Source of the DNA: Puniceibacterium sediminis
GTDB lineage: Bacteria; Pseudomonadota; Alphaproteobacteria; Rhodobacterales; Rhodobacteraceae
Direction of reading: 5' to 3'
NCBI RefSeq assembly: GCF_900188035.1
Contig: NZ_FZNN01000015.1
Coordinates: 1 to 64,000, forward strand
Length of the DNA: 64,000 nt
A program made the position numbers and the translations under genes. The notes below the pieces were generated by a model. That model had not been told where the DNA came from. It saw nothing but the letters and a program-made list of their open reading frames with translations, and ran no database searches. Positions 34,063-42,633 of the stretch are shown in pieces (the first letter of the stretch is position 1; each line of letters begins with the position of its first letter).

Positions 34063-35456
34063 GCCAAACCCTTCTGGACAAACTCTGGGCTGCACATGAG
34101 GTGCGCCGCAATGACGATGGGCAGTCCCTGCTTTGGGTTGATCGCCATCTTGTGCACGAGGGTTCCCACCATGCATTCGGCAAGCTCGCCGCGCGTGGCC
34201 TGCCGGTGGCAGAACCGGACCTGACATTCGGCGTCGCAGATCACTATGCGCCCACCGGGGATCGCGGCCGCATTACCGATCCAGCCATCGCGAAAATGAT
34301 CGAACGGCTGGAAACGCATTCGCAGCAACATGGCATCACGCTTTTCGGACTCAACGATCCGCGTCAGGGCATCGTCCATGTCATCGGTCCGGAGCAGGGG
34401 CTGACCCTTCCCGGGCTGCAAATCAACTGCGGCGACAGCCATACTTCGACCCACGGCGCGTTTGGGGCACTGGCCTTTGGCATCGGCGCCACAGAAGTCG
34501 CACATGTGCTGGCAACCCAGACCGTCTGGCAGACCAAGCCGCGCGCGATGCGGATCACCATCGACGGATGCCTTGGCCCCATGATCAGCGCCAAGGATAT
34601 CGCCCTCCACTGGATTGCGCTGTTGGGGACCGACGGGGCCCGTGGCCATGCCATCGAATACGCAGGCGAGGCGGTGCGCGCACTTTCTATGGAAGGTCGC
34701 ATGACCCTGTGCAACCTGTCGATCGAAGGCGGCGCCCGGTTTGGCATGATCGCCCCTGACGAGGTGACATTTGCCTATATCAAGGGCCGCCCGTTCGCGC
34801 CCAAAGGTGCCGACTGGGACGCTGCCTTGGACGAGTGGTTGCGGCTCAACAGTGACGATATGGCTGTCTTTGACCGCGAAGTTCGCCTTGATGCCGCCGA
34901 GATCGCGCCGACCTTGACCTGGGGGACCACGCCGGAACAGGCGCTGCCGATTACTGGCAGGCTCCCCAATCCCGCCGATCTGCCCGAGGATAAGGCCCGC
35001 GCAGCCTCGGAAGCACTAGAATACATGGGGCTTCACGCAGGGCAAGTGCTGGACGGGGTGCCCGTGGACCAAGTGTTTCTAGGCTCCTGCACCAATGCAA
35101 GGATCGAGGATCTGCGCATCGCCGCCGCCGTATTGCGTGGCCGTATGGCCAAGGTCCCGGGCATCGTCTCGCCCGGGTCGATGCTAATCCGCGCCCAGGC
35201 AGAACGCGAAGGACTTGATCAGGTGTTCACGGCGGCGGGGCTGGAATGGGTGGCGTCCGGATGCTCGATGTGTGTCGGAATGAATGGCGATCTCGTGGCG
35301 TCCGGAAAGCGCTGTGCCTCTTCCACCAATCGCAATTTTCGCGGCCGTCAGGGCAAAGGTGCACGCACCCATCTGATGTCCCCCGCGATGGTGGCCGCTG
35401 CCGCCGTCACCGGCACTCTCACCGACCCGCGCCCGCTGCTTGAAGGACGTCTGTAA
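34059..35456 (+). CDS. leuC: LeuC-like aconitase-superfamily hydratase, large subunit
   Basis: A 465-residue 3-isopropylmalate dehydratase large-subunit homologue. All three cluster-binding cysteines are present: one in FLGSCTNARIEDLR, two in SGCSMCVGMN, along with NCGDSHTSTHGAFGALAFGIG. The start is GTG 34059 in a GTGA overlap with the regulator. Given the regulator, TRAP genes and nearby lyase, this is probably not the biosynthetic LeuC but a catabolic hydratase acting on a cis-unsaturated diacid such as a maleate or citraconate derivative; that assignment is inference, and leucine synthesis cannot be excluded. Confidence 0.92.
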   Translation: MSQTLLDKLWAAHEVRRNDDGQSLLWVDRHLVHEGSHHAFGKLAARGLPVAEPDLTFGVADHYAPTGDRGRITDPAIAKMIERLETHSQQHGITLFGLNDPRQGIVHVIGPEQGLTLPGLQINCGDSHTSTHGAFGALAFGIGATEVAHVLATQTVWQTKPRAMRITIDGCLGPMISAKDIALHWIALLGTDGARGHAIEYAGEAVRALSMEGRMTLCNLSIEGGARFGMIAPDEVTFAYIKGRPFAPKGADWDAALDEWLRLNSDDMAVFDREVRLDAAEIAPTLTWGTTPEQALPITGRLPNPADLPEDKARAASEALEYMGLHAGQVLDGVPVDQVFLGSCTNARIEDLRIAAAVLRGRMAKVPGIVSPGSMLIRAQAEREGLDQVFTAAGLEWVASGCSMCVGMNGDLVASGKRCASSTNRNFRGRQGKGARTHLMSPAMVAAAAVTGTLTDPRPLLEGRL

Positions 35457-36055
35457 TGACAGGATGGACCAGGCATGACGGCACCGCAGTGGCCCTGCCG
35501 CGCGACAATATCGACACGGACCAGCTGATCCCTGCTCGGTTCATGTCCGCCTCGCGCGCAGAAGGGTACGGCCAATTCCTGCTGCGCGACCTGCGCGAGG
35601 GCGATCCAGGCTTTCCGCTCGACCGTTTTCCGCAGGCCAGCATCCTGCTGGCAGGGCGCAACTTTGGCTGCGGTTCCTCGCGCGAAGCGGCGGTTTATGC
35701 GCTGGTCGATGCGGGCATCCGTTGCGTCATTGCGCCCAGCTTTGGCGATATCTTCGCCGCAAACGCCGTGAACAACGGACTTTTGCCCGCGCGGGTCGCG
35801 GAAACTCCGGCGATGATGCAGGCGCTTGCGGGCGGGACTGCCCCCGCTTCCATCGACCTCAAGGCCAGCCAGATCGAAATCAACGGCACGACCCTAACCT
35901 TTGATCTGGCGCCGGCCTGGCGCACCAAGCTGATCAATGGCTGGGACGACATCGACCTGACCCGGGCCCATCTGGACGAAATCCGCAGCTATCGCAACCA
36001 GCGCCACGAACGTCAGCGCTGGAGCTGGCCCGCACCACAGGATCCGCAAAGCTGA
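35456..36055 (+). CDS. leuD: LeuD-like aconitase-superfamily hydratase, small subunit
   Basis: A 199-residue small (swivel-domain) subunit. The N-terminal substrate loop reads DNIDTDQLIPARFMSASRAEGYGQFLLRDLR and the conserved GRNFGCGSSREAAVYALVDAGIRCVIAPSFGDIFAANAVNNGLLP block follows, as in LeuD. ATG overlaps the leuC stop (TAATG), so the two chains are co-translated. The loop after IPARF sets substrate size in this family and could be compared with dimethylmaleate or citraconate hydratases. Confidence 0.92.
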   Translation: MTGWTRHDGTAVALPRDNIDTDQLIPARFMSASRAEGYGQFLLRDLREGDPGFPLDRFPQASILLAGRNFGCGSSREAAVYALVDAGIRCVIAPSFGDIFAANAVNNGLLPARVAETPAMMQALAGGTAPASIDLKASQIEINGTTLTFDLAPAWRTKLINGWDDIDLTRAHLDEIRSYRNQRHERQRWSWPAPQDPQS

Positions 36056-36141
36056 CGCGCTCAGCCTTCGGCATTACCAGGGCTTCGCGCCCGCTAATAA
36101 GCAACGTCGGCTCTGAACCGGCTCACAACAAGGAGACCATA

Positions 36142-37170
36142 ATGAAGCACACAGTCATCAGAGGCCTGACAGCCGCGTCTATCGCGCTGAGCAGCCTCGC
36201 AACGGCAGGCGCCGCCCAGGCCGAAGATACGATCTCTGCCGTCCATGCCTTTCCCGAGACGCTGATCTATACCAAGAGCTTTCTCAAGTTCGTCGACGAG
36301 GTAAATGAGGCCGGCGAAGGCGTCGTCCGCATCGACGTGCGCGGTGGTCCCGAAGCGATCGGCATGTTCCAGCAGGCCGATGCCGTGCGCGACGGTATCG
36401 TCGACATGGTCTATACGGCCAGTTCTTTCTATGGCGGCACCGTACCGGAAAAAGACGCTCTGGTGGCTTCGAACATCACGGCCGTCGAGGCCCGCGCCAA
36501 TGGCGGGATTGAACTGATCGATCAGATCCATCAGGAAAAGATGGGCGTGAAATACCTCGGCTGGTTTGATTCCGGCGTTTGCTACAATCTGTGGACCAAG
36601 GATGAGCCAAAGTTCGACGCCGAAGGCAATCTGGATATCAGTGGGCTGAAGCTGCGCGGAAATGCCGTCTACAACGCGTTCTTCAAGGAATATCTGGGCG
36701 CGCAAGTCATCGACATGTCGACAACAGATGTGTTTGCCGGGCTCGAGCGCGGCGTGGTTGATGCCACCGGCTGGACCCAGATCGGCCTGATCGATCTGAA
36801 ATGGAATGATTTTCTGAACTACCGGATCGAACCCTGCTTCTTTTCCACCGATCTGGGCGTGATCGTGAATCTCGAAAAGTGGAATTCCCTGTCCGACGAA
36901 TCCAGGAAGATCCTTCAGGATGTTGCCATCGCGCATGAGAAATCCAGCGTCGAAGAGATGCGCGCAAAGCGTGACGAAGATTTCGCAGCGCTCGAAGCAG
37001 GCGGCATGAAGGTGATTTCCCTCGAAGGCGACGCCAAGGCGAGCTACCTCTCGGCGGCCCGCGAAAAGACCTGGGAACGTATGAAGGGCCTGATGGCCGA
37101 AGCACCCCAGGGAGATGGCAACTATGACAAGCTGATCGGCCTGTTCTACGACGCCAACGCCGACAAATAG
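36142..37170 (+). CDS. dctP: TRAP transporter substrate-binding protein DctP (second system)
   Basis: A 342-residue periplasmic binding protein with a Sec-type signal peptide (MKHTVIRGLTAASIALSS to AAQAED). The DctP-family features include LKFVDEVNEAGEGVVRIDVRGG, GIVDMVYTASSFYGG and, at the substrate-Arg region, ISGLKLRGNAVYNAFFKEYLGAQVIDMSTTDVFAGLERGVVDA. Start ATG has AAGGAGA 5-11 bases upstream. It follows leuD by about 90 bases. Sequence differs clearly from the first TRAP system in this window (for example it lacks the Tat-type leader), so a different ligand is expected. Confidence 0.93.
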   Translation: MKHTVIRGLTAASIALSSLATAGAAQAEDTISAVHAFPETLIYTKSFLKFVDEVNEAGEGVVRIDVRGGPEAIGMFQQADAVRDGIVDMVYTASSFYGGTVPEKDALVASNITAVEARANGGIELIDQIHQEKMGVKYLGWFDSGVCYNLWTKDEPKFDAEGNLDISGLKLRGNAVYNAFFKEYLGAQVIDMSTTDVFAGLERGVVDATGWTQIGLIDLKWNDFLNYRIEPCFFSTDLGVIVNLEKWNSLSDESRKILQDVAIAHEKSSVEEMRAKRDEDFAALEAGGMKVISLEGDAKASYLSAAREKTWERMKGLMAEAPQGDGNYDKLIGLFYDANADK

Positions 37171-37177
37171 TCCCGCG

Positions 37178-37206
37178 ACGACGGCCCCGCGATCCGGGGC
37201 CGTCGT
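37178..37206 (+). terminator. Hairpin between dctP and dctQ
   Basis: An 11-bp perfect stem, ACGACGGCCCC with GGGGCCGTCGT, 7-base loop, followed within a few bases by TTTT (37210-37213). It lies inside the operon, 8 bases after the binding-protein stop codon. Such hairpins usually protect or partially terminate the transcript so the binding protein is made in excess over the permease. Confidence 0.65.
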
Positions 37207-37232
37207 TCGTTTTCATCCGGAAAGGAGTGGTC

Positions 37233-37739
37233 ATGCGCCTGCTGGCCCGAGCCTATGATACGGTTCTCTATGCGATGGCATCCGTGTCCGCAGCCATGCT
37301 GATATGGCTGATGGTCTCGATCGTCATCTCCGTGCTGATGCGCAATGCGGGGTATCAGCCCTATGCATGGCTGTTCACATCCTCTGAATACGCGGTGCTT
37401 TACCTGACCATGCTAGGTGCGCCCTGGCTGGTGCGCGAAAAAGGCCATGTGCATATCGAACTTGTCACCGCCGCTCTGCCCGCCGGGCTGCAACGGCTGG
37501 TTTCGCGGGGTGTTGCGCTCGCCTGTGTGGCAGTGTCGCTGATCCTTGCCTGGAAGGGCCTTGATCTGGTTCTGACCAACATCGCGCGCAATGACTATGA
37601 CGTGCGGGCCTATTACTTTCCGCGCTGGCTCCTCACGATCTCATTCCCCATCTGCTTCAGCGTGATGGCTGTTGAATTCGCCCGCTTCGTTTTTGGCAAT
37701 GAGTTGCTGCATTCAGGCAAGGCCGGAGTACACGAATAA
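37233..37739 (+). CDS. dctQ: TRAP transporter small permease DctQ (second system)
   Basis: A 168-residue membrane protein with four predicted helices. EYAVLYLTMLGAPWLVREKGHVHIELVTAALP is the conserved DctQ pattern. ATG 37233 has AAAGGAG five bases upstream; GTG at 37227 overlaps that site and is less likely. The stop overlaps the dctM start (TAATG). Confidence 0.9.
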   Translation: MRLLARAYDTVLYAMASVSAAMLIWLMVSIVISVLMRNAGYQPYAWLFTSSEYAVLYLTMLGAPWLVREKGHVHIELVTAALPAGLQRLVSRGVALACVAVSLILAWKGLDLVLTNIARNDYDVRAYYFPRWLLTISFPICFSVMAVEFARFVFGNELLHSGKAGVHE

Positions 37740-39043
37740 TGGACTGGTACGAAGCACTGGGGCTGCTGCTGGGCTCCATCATGTTCCTGATGGCCTTGGG
37801 CATGCCGGTGGCGCTGGCGTTCCTCGCGGCGAATATCCTTGGCGCATGGATCTTCATGGGGGGTGAACGCGGTATCAGCCAGCTGCTCAACAACGGACTT
37901 GGATCCCTGACCAGTTTTGCACTGGTGCCGATCCCGCTGTTCCTGCTCATGGGCGAGATCTTTTTCTATACCGGACTTGGCGAACGTATGTTCAATGCCA
38001 TCGATCGGTTGCTGGGCAAGCTCCCCGGCCGACTTAGCTATGTCACGGTGATCGGGGGCACAGGGTTCTCAACGCTTTCAGGGTCTTCCATGGGTTCGAC
38101 CGCGCTGCTGGGCAGCCTGATGGTCCCCGAGATGAACAAGCGCGGCTATAAGAAACACATGAGCATCGGCCCCATCCTTGGCACCGGCGGTCTGGCAATC
38201 ATCATCCCTCCCTCGGCTCTGGCCGTGCTGCTGGCCACGCTGGCACAGATTGATGTGGGCGCATTGCTCATCGCCGGGATCATTCCGGGCCTGATCCTTG
38301 CCTGCCTGTACATTGGGCTTATCTATCTTCAAACCAAGATCGACCCGGATGCGGCGCCCGCCTACGAGGTTTCACCGATGGCGCTGTCGGCCAAGCTAAT
38401 GCTTGTCCTGCGCGATGTGGTACCGATGATGGGCGTCATGGTGTTGACCGTGATCGGGATGATCAGTGGATTTTTCACCCCGTCCGAAGCGGCTGCCTTT
38501 GGCGCACTTGGTGTGCTGATCCTGGCTGCGATCTTTCGCTGCCTGACCCTCGACGCAATCAAGAACTCTGTGATCGGCGCACTCAAGGTCACGCTGATGG
38601 CCTACTTGATCGTTTTCGGTTCCGCCACCTTCAGCCAGCTTCTGGCATTTTCCGGGGCCTCATCCGGGCTGATCCACTGGGCGACATCCTTTGATCTGGC
38701 ACCAGTGGCGATGTTGTTGGTGATGTTCGGCGTGCTTCTGATCCTTGGCATGTTCATGGAACAGATTTCGATGATGCTACTGACCGTGCCGATCTTCTTT
38801 CCGCTGGCGGCATCCTTGGGGTTTGACCCCGTCTGGTTCGGCCTGATCATGCTGCTGGCTCTTGAAATCAGCTTCACAACACCGCCCTTCGGGCTTCTGC
38901 TTTTTGTGATGAAAGGCGTCGCACCGCCCGAGACCACCATGCGTGAAATCTATACCGCCGCCTTCCCGTTCATCGGTTGTTCATTGCTGTTGGTGCTGCT
39001 GCTGATCATCTTCCCCCAATTGGCACTCTGGCTGCCCGGGTAA
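37739..39043 (+). CDS. dctM: TRAP transporter large permease DctM (second system)
   Basis: A 434-residue 12-helix permease. Family blocks: LVPIPLFLLMGEIFFYTGLGERMFNAIDRLLGKLPGRLSY, GGTGFSTLSGSSMGSTALLGSLMVPEM, GTGGLAIIIPPSALAVLLA and LEISFTTPPFGLLLFVMKG. It completes the TRAP system and ends the gntR-leuCD-dctPQM operon. No strong terminator was seen downstream before the convergent scpB-like gene. Confidence 0.93.
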   Translation: MDWYEALGLLLGSIMFLMALGMPVALAFLAANILGAWIFMGGERGISQLLNNGLGSLTSFALVPIPLFLLMGEIFFYTGLGERMFNAIDRLLGKLPGRLSYVTVIGGTGFSTLSGSSMGSTALLGSLMVPEMNKRGYKKHMSIGPILGTGGLAIIIPPSALAVLLATLAQIDVGALLIAGIIPGLILACLYIGLIYLQTKIDPDAAPAYEVSPMALSAKLMLVLRDVVPMMGVMVLTVIGMISGFFTPSEAAAFGALGVLILAAIFRCLTLDAIKNSVIGALKVTLMAYLIVFGSATFSQLLAFSGASSGLIHWATSFDLAPVAMLLVMFGVLLILGMFMEQISMMLLTVPIFFPLAASLGFDPVWFGLIMLLALEISFTTPPFGLLLFVMKGVAPPETTMREIYTAAFPFIGCSLLLVLLLIIFPQLALWLPG

Positions 39044-39230
39044 CCGCCCAAGAGCATTCGGATTTTATCTCATGGACGGCTTTGATGATATGACCACTTT
39101 GTCTCGTCCCGATGCGCATGGTGATACTGTGATGGGGAAAGCGTCATCTCGAGCTTCTCTAGCGCGCCCACACGCAGGTCTGTCCAGAAAAGATGCCCTT
39201 CCTTTACCACCGAAACCAAGTAATCACCGC

Positions 39231-39827
39231 CTAAGCTGCGCCTAGCCCTGCATCATCCAACTGCTCCCGATCCGGGAGGTCGCGCAGCGTTTCCAGTCCG
39301 AAGGCGACCAGGAATTGCGCGGTGGTTACGAAAGTGTAGGGCGCGCCACGACTCGGGCTGCGTGGGCCGGTGGCGATCAGACCACGGGCGTGTAGCCGTC
39401 CGATCAGCTCGCGGCTGATTTCTTTGCCGAAGATATCCTTCAGCCCGTCACGGGTGACCGGCTGATGATAGGCGATGGCGGCCAATACCGCGACGTCGAA
39501 CTCGTTTAGGTCCAGATCCTGCCCGTCCACATCGGCTGCTGCCCGGATCGACGCGGCATAAACCGGCCGCGTCCGCAGCATCCACCCGTCTGCGACGCGG
39601 ACAGCCTCATAGGGGCGTTCGGCAAGCCCGATCATCAGATCCTCAATCAGCAGCTCTACCGAGGCGCCCTGCCCCACGACCTTTGCCAGCGCCTCGCGCG
39701 ACACCGGCGAGGCGGAGGCGAAGAGCACCGCCTCGATCCGCCGCATCCATTCCCGCCAGCGCAGCTCGGGCGGCAAGTCCTGCAGTTCTTGGTCAAGATC
39801 GGGTTCGGGCTGTTTCTTCATATTCAC
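39231..39827 (-). CDS. scpB: ScpB-like segregation/condensation protein
   Basis: A 198-residue homologue of ScpB, the winged-helix kleisin-partner of the SMC complex. The match is clearest in MRRIEAVLFASASPVSREALAKVVGQ, YEAVRVADGWMLRTRPVYAASIR and LNEFDVAVLAAIAYHQPVTRDGLKDIFGKEISRELIGRLHARGLI. It begins with GTG overlapping the DUF1403 stop (GTGA); the in-frame ATG two codons on is an alternative. No ScpA or SMC gene is next to it, so it is probably a replicon-borne paralogue working with the DUF1403 protein. Function on the plasmid is unknown. Confidence 0.83.
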   Translation of the reverse strand: MNMKKQPEPDLDQELQDLPPELRWREWMRRIEAVLFASASPVSREALAKVVGQGASVELLIEDLMIGLAERPYEAVRVADGWMLRTRPVYAASIRAAADVDGQDLDLNEFDVAVLAAIAYHQPVTRDGLKDIFGKEISRELIGRLHARGLIATGPRSPSRGAPYTFVTTAQFLVAFGLETLRDLPDREQLDDAGLGAA

Positions 39828-40708
39828 AACCCATAGAGCCGGAAGGTCGCCCGCCCGGTCAGCTCGCGCACCGCGCCCAATTCAACCAGCCGATCGCAGA
39901 GGCGCCTCGCCGCGCGATCAGGCAGCGGTAGCGCCACAGGCGCAACAGCGTCCCATCTCAGAAACATTTCGACCGCCGCATCTGCTCCCTTGGCGCGTAG
40001 CTTTGGCGAAACCGCTCTCAGCCGAACCGCGCGACGGGTCAAGTCGGCGGCGATCCGCACCGCCTCGGCAGCGGCGGACACAACGGCCCGGTGGCACGCC
40101 ATCCGCAGGTCGTCCCCACCCTTGCGCAGGTCCCTCGGTTTCAGCCCGGCGGCCAGCAACGGCACAATGTGGTCCCAACCCAATGCCTGCGCCATAGCGG
40201 CATCGGCCAGGATCAGCGCCGTGGCCTCGGCGCGCGGTCGGTCCAATAAAACGGCCTCAAGCACCGCCGATGCCCGCACTACAGGGGCACCCTGCCCCGG
40301 ATCAAGCCAAGTTGTGATCTGGTTCGGTGCCTGCGCGGACAAAGCCCGATGCAGTGCCTTGATCGAGAGTGGCCTTTCCACGGTCCGCCGCCATTGCAGG
40401 TACACGTCCCCCGCTGGCCCGGGCTGATCGCCGGGGCGCAGCAGGTGCAACGCGTCACGCAACTCCCCTGCCCTTTCCATCCGCCCCGAAAACCCTACAC
40501 AGGCCTCTGCGGCGCGCAGCGCCAGACGTTCCCGGAACAACGCTTGGGGGACATCTCCTCGCCCCAGCACCATATGCAGCGTGGCGAGCGCTCCTCCTGA
40601 CAAAAAGGCCACATCTTCAATTGTTTGCTCACGCCCCGAGGAGACCCAGCCCGGCATCCTTGGTAGGGTTTGCGGGTCGTGCAGCGGATCAGGTTTCGTA
40701 TATGTCAT
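39824..40708 (-). CDS. DUF1403-family protein
   Basis: A 294-residue protein that I recognise as the DUF1403 family of alphaproteobacteria, often found beside a ScpB-like gene on large plasmids. Visible traits are an Ala/Leu/Arg-rich helical composition, the segment EDVAFLSGGALATLHMVLGRGDVPQALFRERLALRAAEACV, ALGWDHIVPLLAAGLKPRDLRK, and a C-terminal winged-helix-like stretch (RAARRLCDRLVELGAVRELTGRATFRLYGL). No biochemical function is known for the family. Overlap with scpB implies a joint role, plausibly in replicon maintenance. Confidence 0.75.
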   Translation of the reverse strand: MTYTKPDPLHDPQTLPRMPGWVSSGREQTIEDVAFLSGGALATLHMVLGRGDVPQALFRERLALRAAEACVGFSGRMERAGELRDALHLLRPGDQPGPAGDVYLQWRRTVERPLSIKALHRALSAQAPNQITTWLDPGQGAPVVRASAVLEAVLLDRPRAEATALILADAAMAQALGWDHIVPLLAAGLKPRDLRKGGDDLRMACHRAVVSAAAEAVRIAADLTRRAVRLRAVSPKLRAKGADAAVEMFLRWDAVAPVALPLPDRAARRLCDRLVELGAVRELTGRATFRLYGL

Positions 40709-40782
40709 GCCACAAGCCTAACTCAAGGCGGCGCTTTCCACCACAATATTGCGTAGTAACCGCCGCAACTTGTGGCTCACTT

Positions 40783-40796
40783 TTATGTCCGATAAT
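40783..40796 (+). repeat. Direct repeat TTATGTCCGATAAT, copy 1
   Basis: First of two identical 14-base sequences in the same orientation, 513 bases apart. The outer bases TTAT and ATAA form a short inverted repeat around GTCCG, a layout similar to a tyrosine-recombinase core site. The neighbouring gene encodes such a recombinase. Confidence 0.55.
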
Positions 40797-41295
40797 CCAA
40801 ACCTATTGGCCAGAACCGAGAGCCCTAAGATAATGGATCTGGACGGGTGCGCCGACACCGGCGCCGAATGGACAATGGCATCCATCGTGATCGAACCGAA
40901 CTGTCCACACGGGACGCGCAGTCGCCTAACCGATCAAGTGGCGCCCATAGCGGACGAATTGCCCATACCCGGCGAACCAAGCGCCCCTCGCCACCATCGG
41001 TGTTCCTCTTAACTAAGCTCTGACAGGTAAAATGGCGTTGGGAAATGCCATGTCCATACGATCTGTCCACAACCCTGCCCTACCAGCACGAAGACACTCG
41101 GATATGCCGCCTCTTTCCTTCCCCGAAACCCAATTGCGTGACCGGTTTGGACACCGCAATTTCAACGACAGGTGTTCTGCGGGTTCCGGGGACAGGATGA
41201 AAGCGGCTGCGCGCAACCGCCCGTTCCCTTGCCGCGGCATCTGCGGCGCGGATCACCGGTTGATCCGCCATGGCCAAAATCAGTAAAAGAGTGTC

Positions 41296-41309
41296 TTATG
41301 TCCGATAAT
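41296..41309 (+). repeat. Direct repeat TTATGTCCGATAAT, copy 2
   Basis: Second copy, 63 bases upstream of the tyrosine recombinase start. Bases outside the 14-mer differ from copy 1, so the identity is limited to the core. A regulatory binding site for the recombinase gene is an alternative to a recombination site. Confidence 0.55.
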
Positions 41310-41372
41310 GAAGTTAAAATCCAGCAAAGAAACAGCGATGTTACATTATAAATCAATAGCTTAGAGACCTTT

Positions 41373-42521
41373 ATGGAACAAGAACGGCAGTCAAAATACG
41401 ATGGACAATCGCCCAAGCGCTCGGTAAACGCCCCCGTCCGCAATGCGGAAAGCCAGAGCACCTCACCTGAGACTGATGCTATGAGTGTTCCGCCCGGTTT
41501 GCGTGTCCCCGCGGCATCGGCTGGGTCGGACTCTCTCGATCATCTTGTCGATACTGCCAATATTTATACCGGCCAGCGCACCGCTCAGAACACTAAGAAG
41601 GCATACAAGCAGGATTGGACCCACTTTGCCAGTTGGTGCCGCAGACGTGGCGCAGAGCCCCTGCCCCCAAATCCGCAACTGGTCGGCCTCTACATAACGG
41701 ACTGCGCGGCACCAGAGACAAAGACCCTTTCGCAGCCGTTGTTCCGCCCCCTTTCGGTATCGACCATTGAGCGAAGACTGTCCGGGCTTGCCTGGCACTA
41801 CCAACAGCACGGGTTTGTTCTGGATCGCAAGGACTGTCACATCGCGACTGTGCTTGCCCATATCAGACGTCGACTTGCGCGGCCTCCAGTGCAAAAGGAG
41901 GCTCTGCTGGCCGAGGACATCCGCGCCATGTTCGCTTGCCTTCCCTTCGATTTGCGGGGCCTCAGGGATCGTGCGATCCTCCTGATCGGCTATGTCGGCG
42001 GGTTGCGCAGGTCCGAGATCGTGAGCCTGGATTATGGCCACGACGACAGTCCGGACTCCGTCGGGTGGGCCGAGATTGAACAGGATGGTGCCATCCTGTT
42101 CCTGCGCGGAAAAACCGGGTGGCGTGAGGTTGAGATTGGCCGCGGTTCATCTGATCAAACCTGTCCTGTCCATGCGCTGGAACAGTGGTTGCATTTCGCC
42201 AAGATCGACTGTGGACCGCTCTTCCGCCGCACCAGCCGTGACAACACGCGCGCTCTGGCCGCACGACTGTCTGATAAGCATGTTGCGCGGCTGATAAAGA
42301 AGACCATTCTGGATGCTGGCATCCGCAGTGATCTGCCGGAAAAAGAACGACTGGCACTGTTCTCTGGCCATAGCCTACGTACAGGGCTCGCTTCGGGCAC
42401 TGAAGTAGACGCGCGTTACGTACAAAAGCAGCTTGGTCATACCTCTGTAGAGATGACCCGAAGATATCAACGCCGCGGCGACCGGTTTCGTGTGAATCTG
42501 ACCAAAGGGGCAGGACTTTGA
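41373..42521 (+). CDS. Tyrosine recombinase/integrase
   Basis: A 382-residue phage-integrase-family recombinase. After a polar 45-residue leader comes an N-terminal SAM-like DNA-binding domain (TAQNTKKAYKQDWTHFASWCRRRG) and the catalytic domain with IGYVGGLRRSEIVSL (first Arg), RGKTGW (Lys), FSGHSLRTGLASG (His-x-x-Arg), and QLGHTSVEMTRRYQRRGD (His and nucleophile Tyr). All catalytic residues appear intact. It resembles XerC/D-like and transposon-resolving enzymes rather than temperate-phage integrases. Position beside repABC suggests dimer resolution or replicon integration. Confidence 0.9.
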   Translation: MEQERQSKYDGQSPKRSVNAPVRNAESQSTSPETDAMSVPPGLRVPAASAGSDSLDHLVDTANIYTGQRTAQNTKKAYKQDWTHFASWCRRRGAEPLPPNPQLVGLYITDCAAPETKTLSQPLFRPLSVSTIERRLSGLAWHYQQHGFVLDRKDCHIATVLAHIRRRLARPPVQKEALLAEDIRAMFACLPFDLRGLRDRAILLIGYVGGLRRSEIVSLDYGHDDSPDSVGWAEIEQDGAILFLRGKTGWREVEIGRGSSDQTCPVHALEQWLHFAKIDCGPLFRRTSRDNTRALAARLSDKHVARLIKKTILDAGIRSDLPEKERLALFSGHSLRTGLASGTEVDARYVQKQLGHTSVEMTRRYQRRGDRFRVNLTKGAGL

Positions 42522-42551
42522 CTTCGGCTTGCAGATAAGTGAAAGAGCTCG

Positions 42552-42575
42552 CCGGGCTCAAGCTCCCCGGGTTTT
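42552..42575 (+). terminator. Possible terminator of the recombinase gene
   Basis: CCGGG and CCCGG separated by 9 bases are followed by GTTTT, about 30 bases after the recombinase stop codon. The stem is only 5 bp, so the assignment is weak. Confidence 0.3.
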
Positions 42576-42633
42576 AAGGCGTGGATTAGACTGTGATGGC
42601 TACGCAATTGCGGTGTGCCTGTTCAGGTCAGAT

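Larger units (their letters stand above)
40709..41372. other. Intergenic region flanked by a 14-bp direct repeat
   Basis: About 660 bases with no recognisable gene. It holds two copies of TTATGTCCGATAAT, described separately, and short frames (40749-41012 plus, 41032-41286 plus) without family resemblance. The region after the second repeat leads into the tyrosine recombinase gene and should contain its promoter. Confidence 0.5.
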
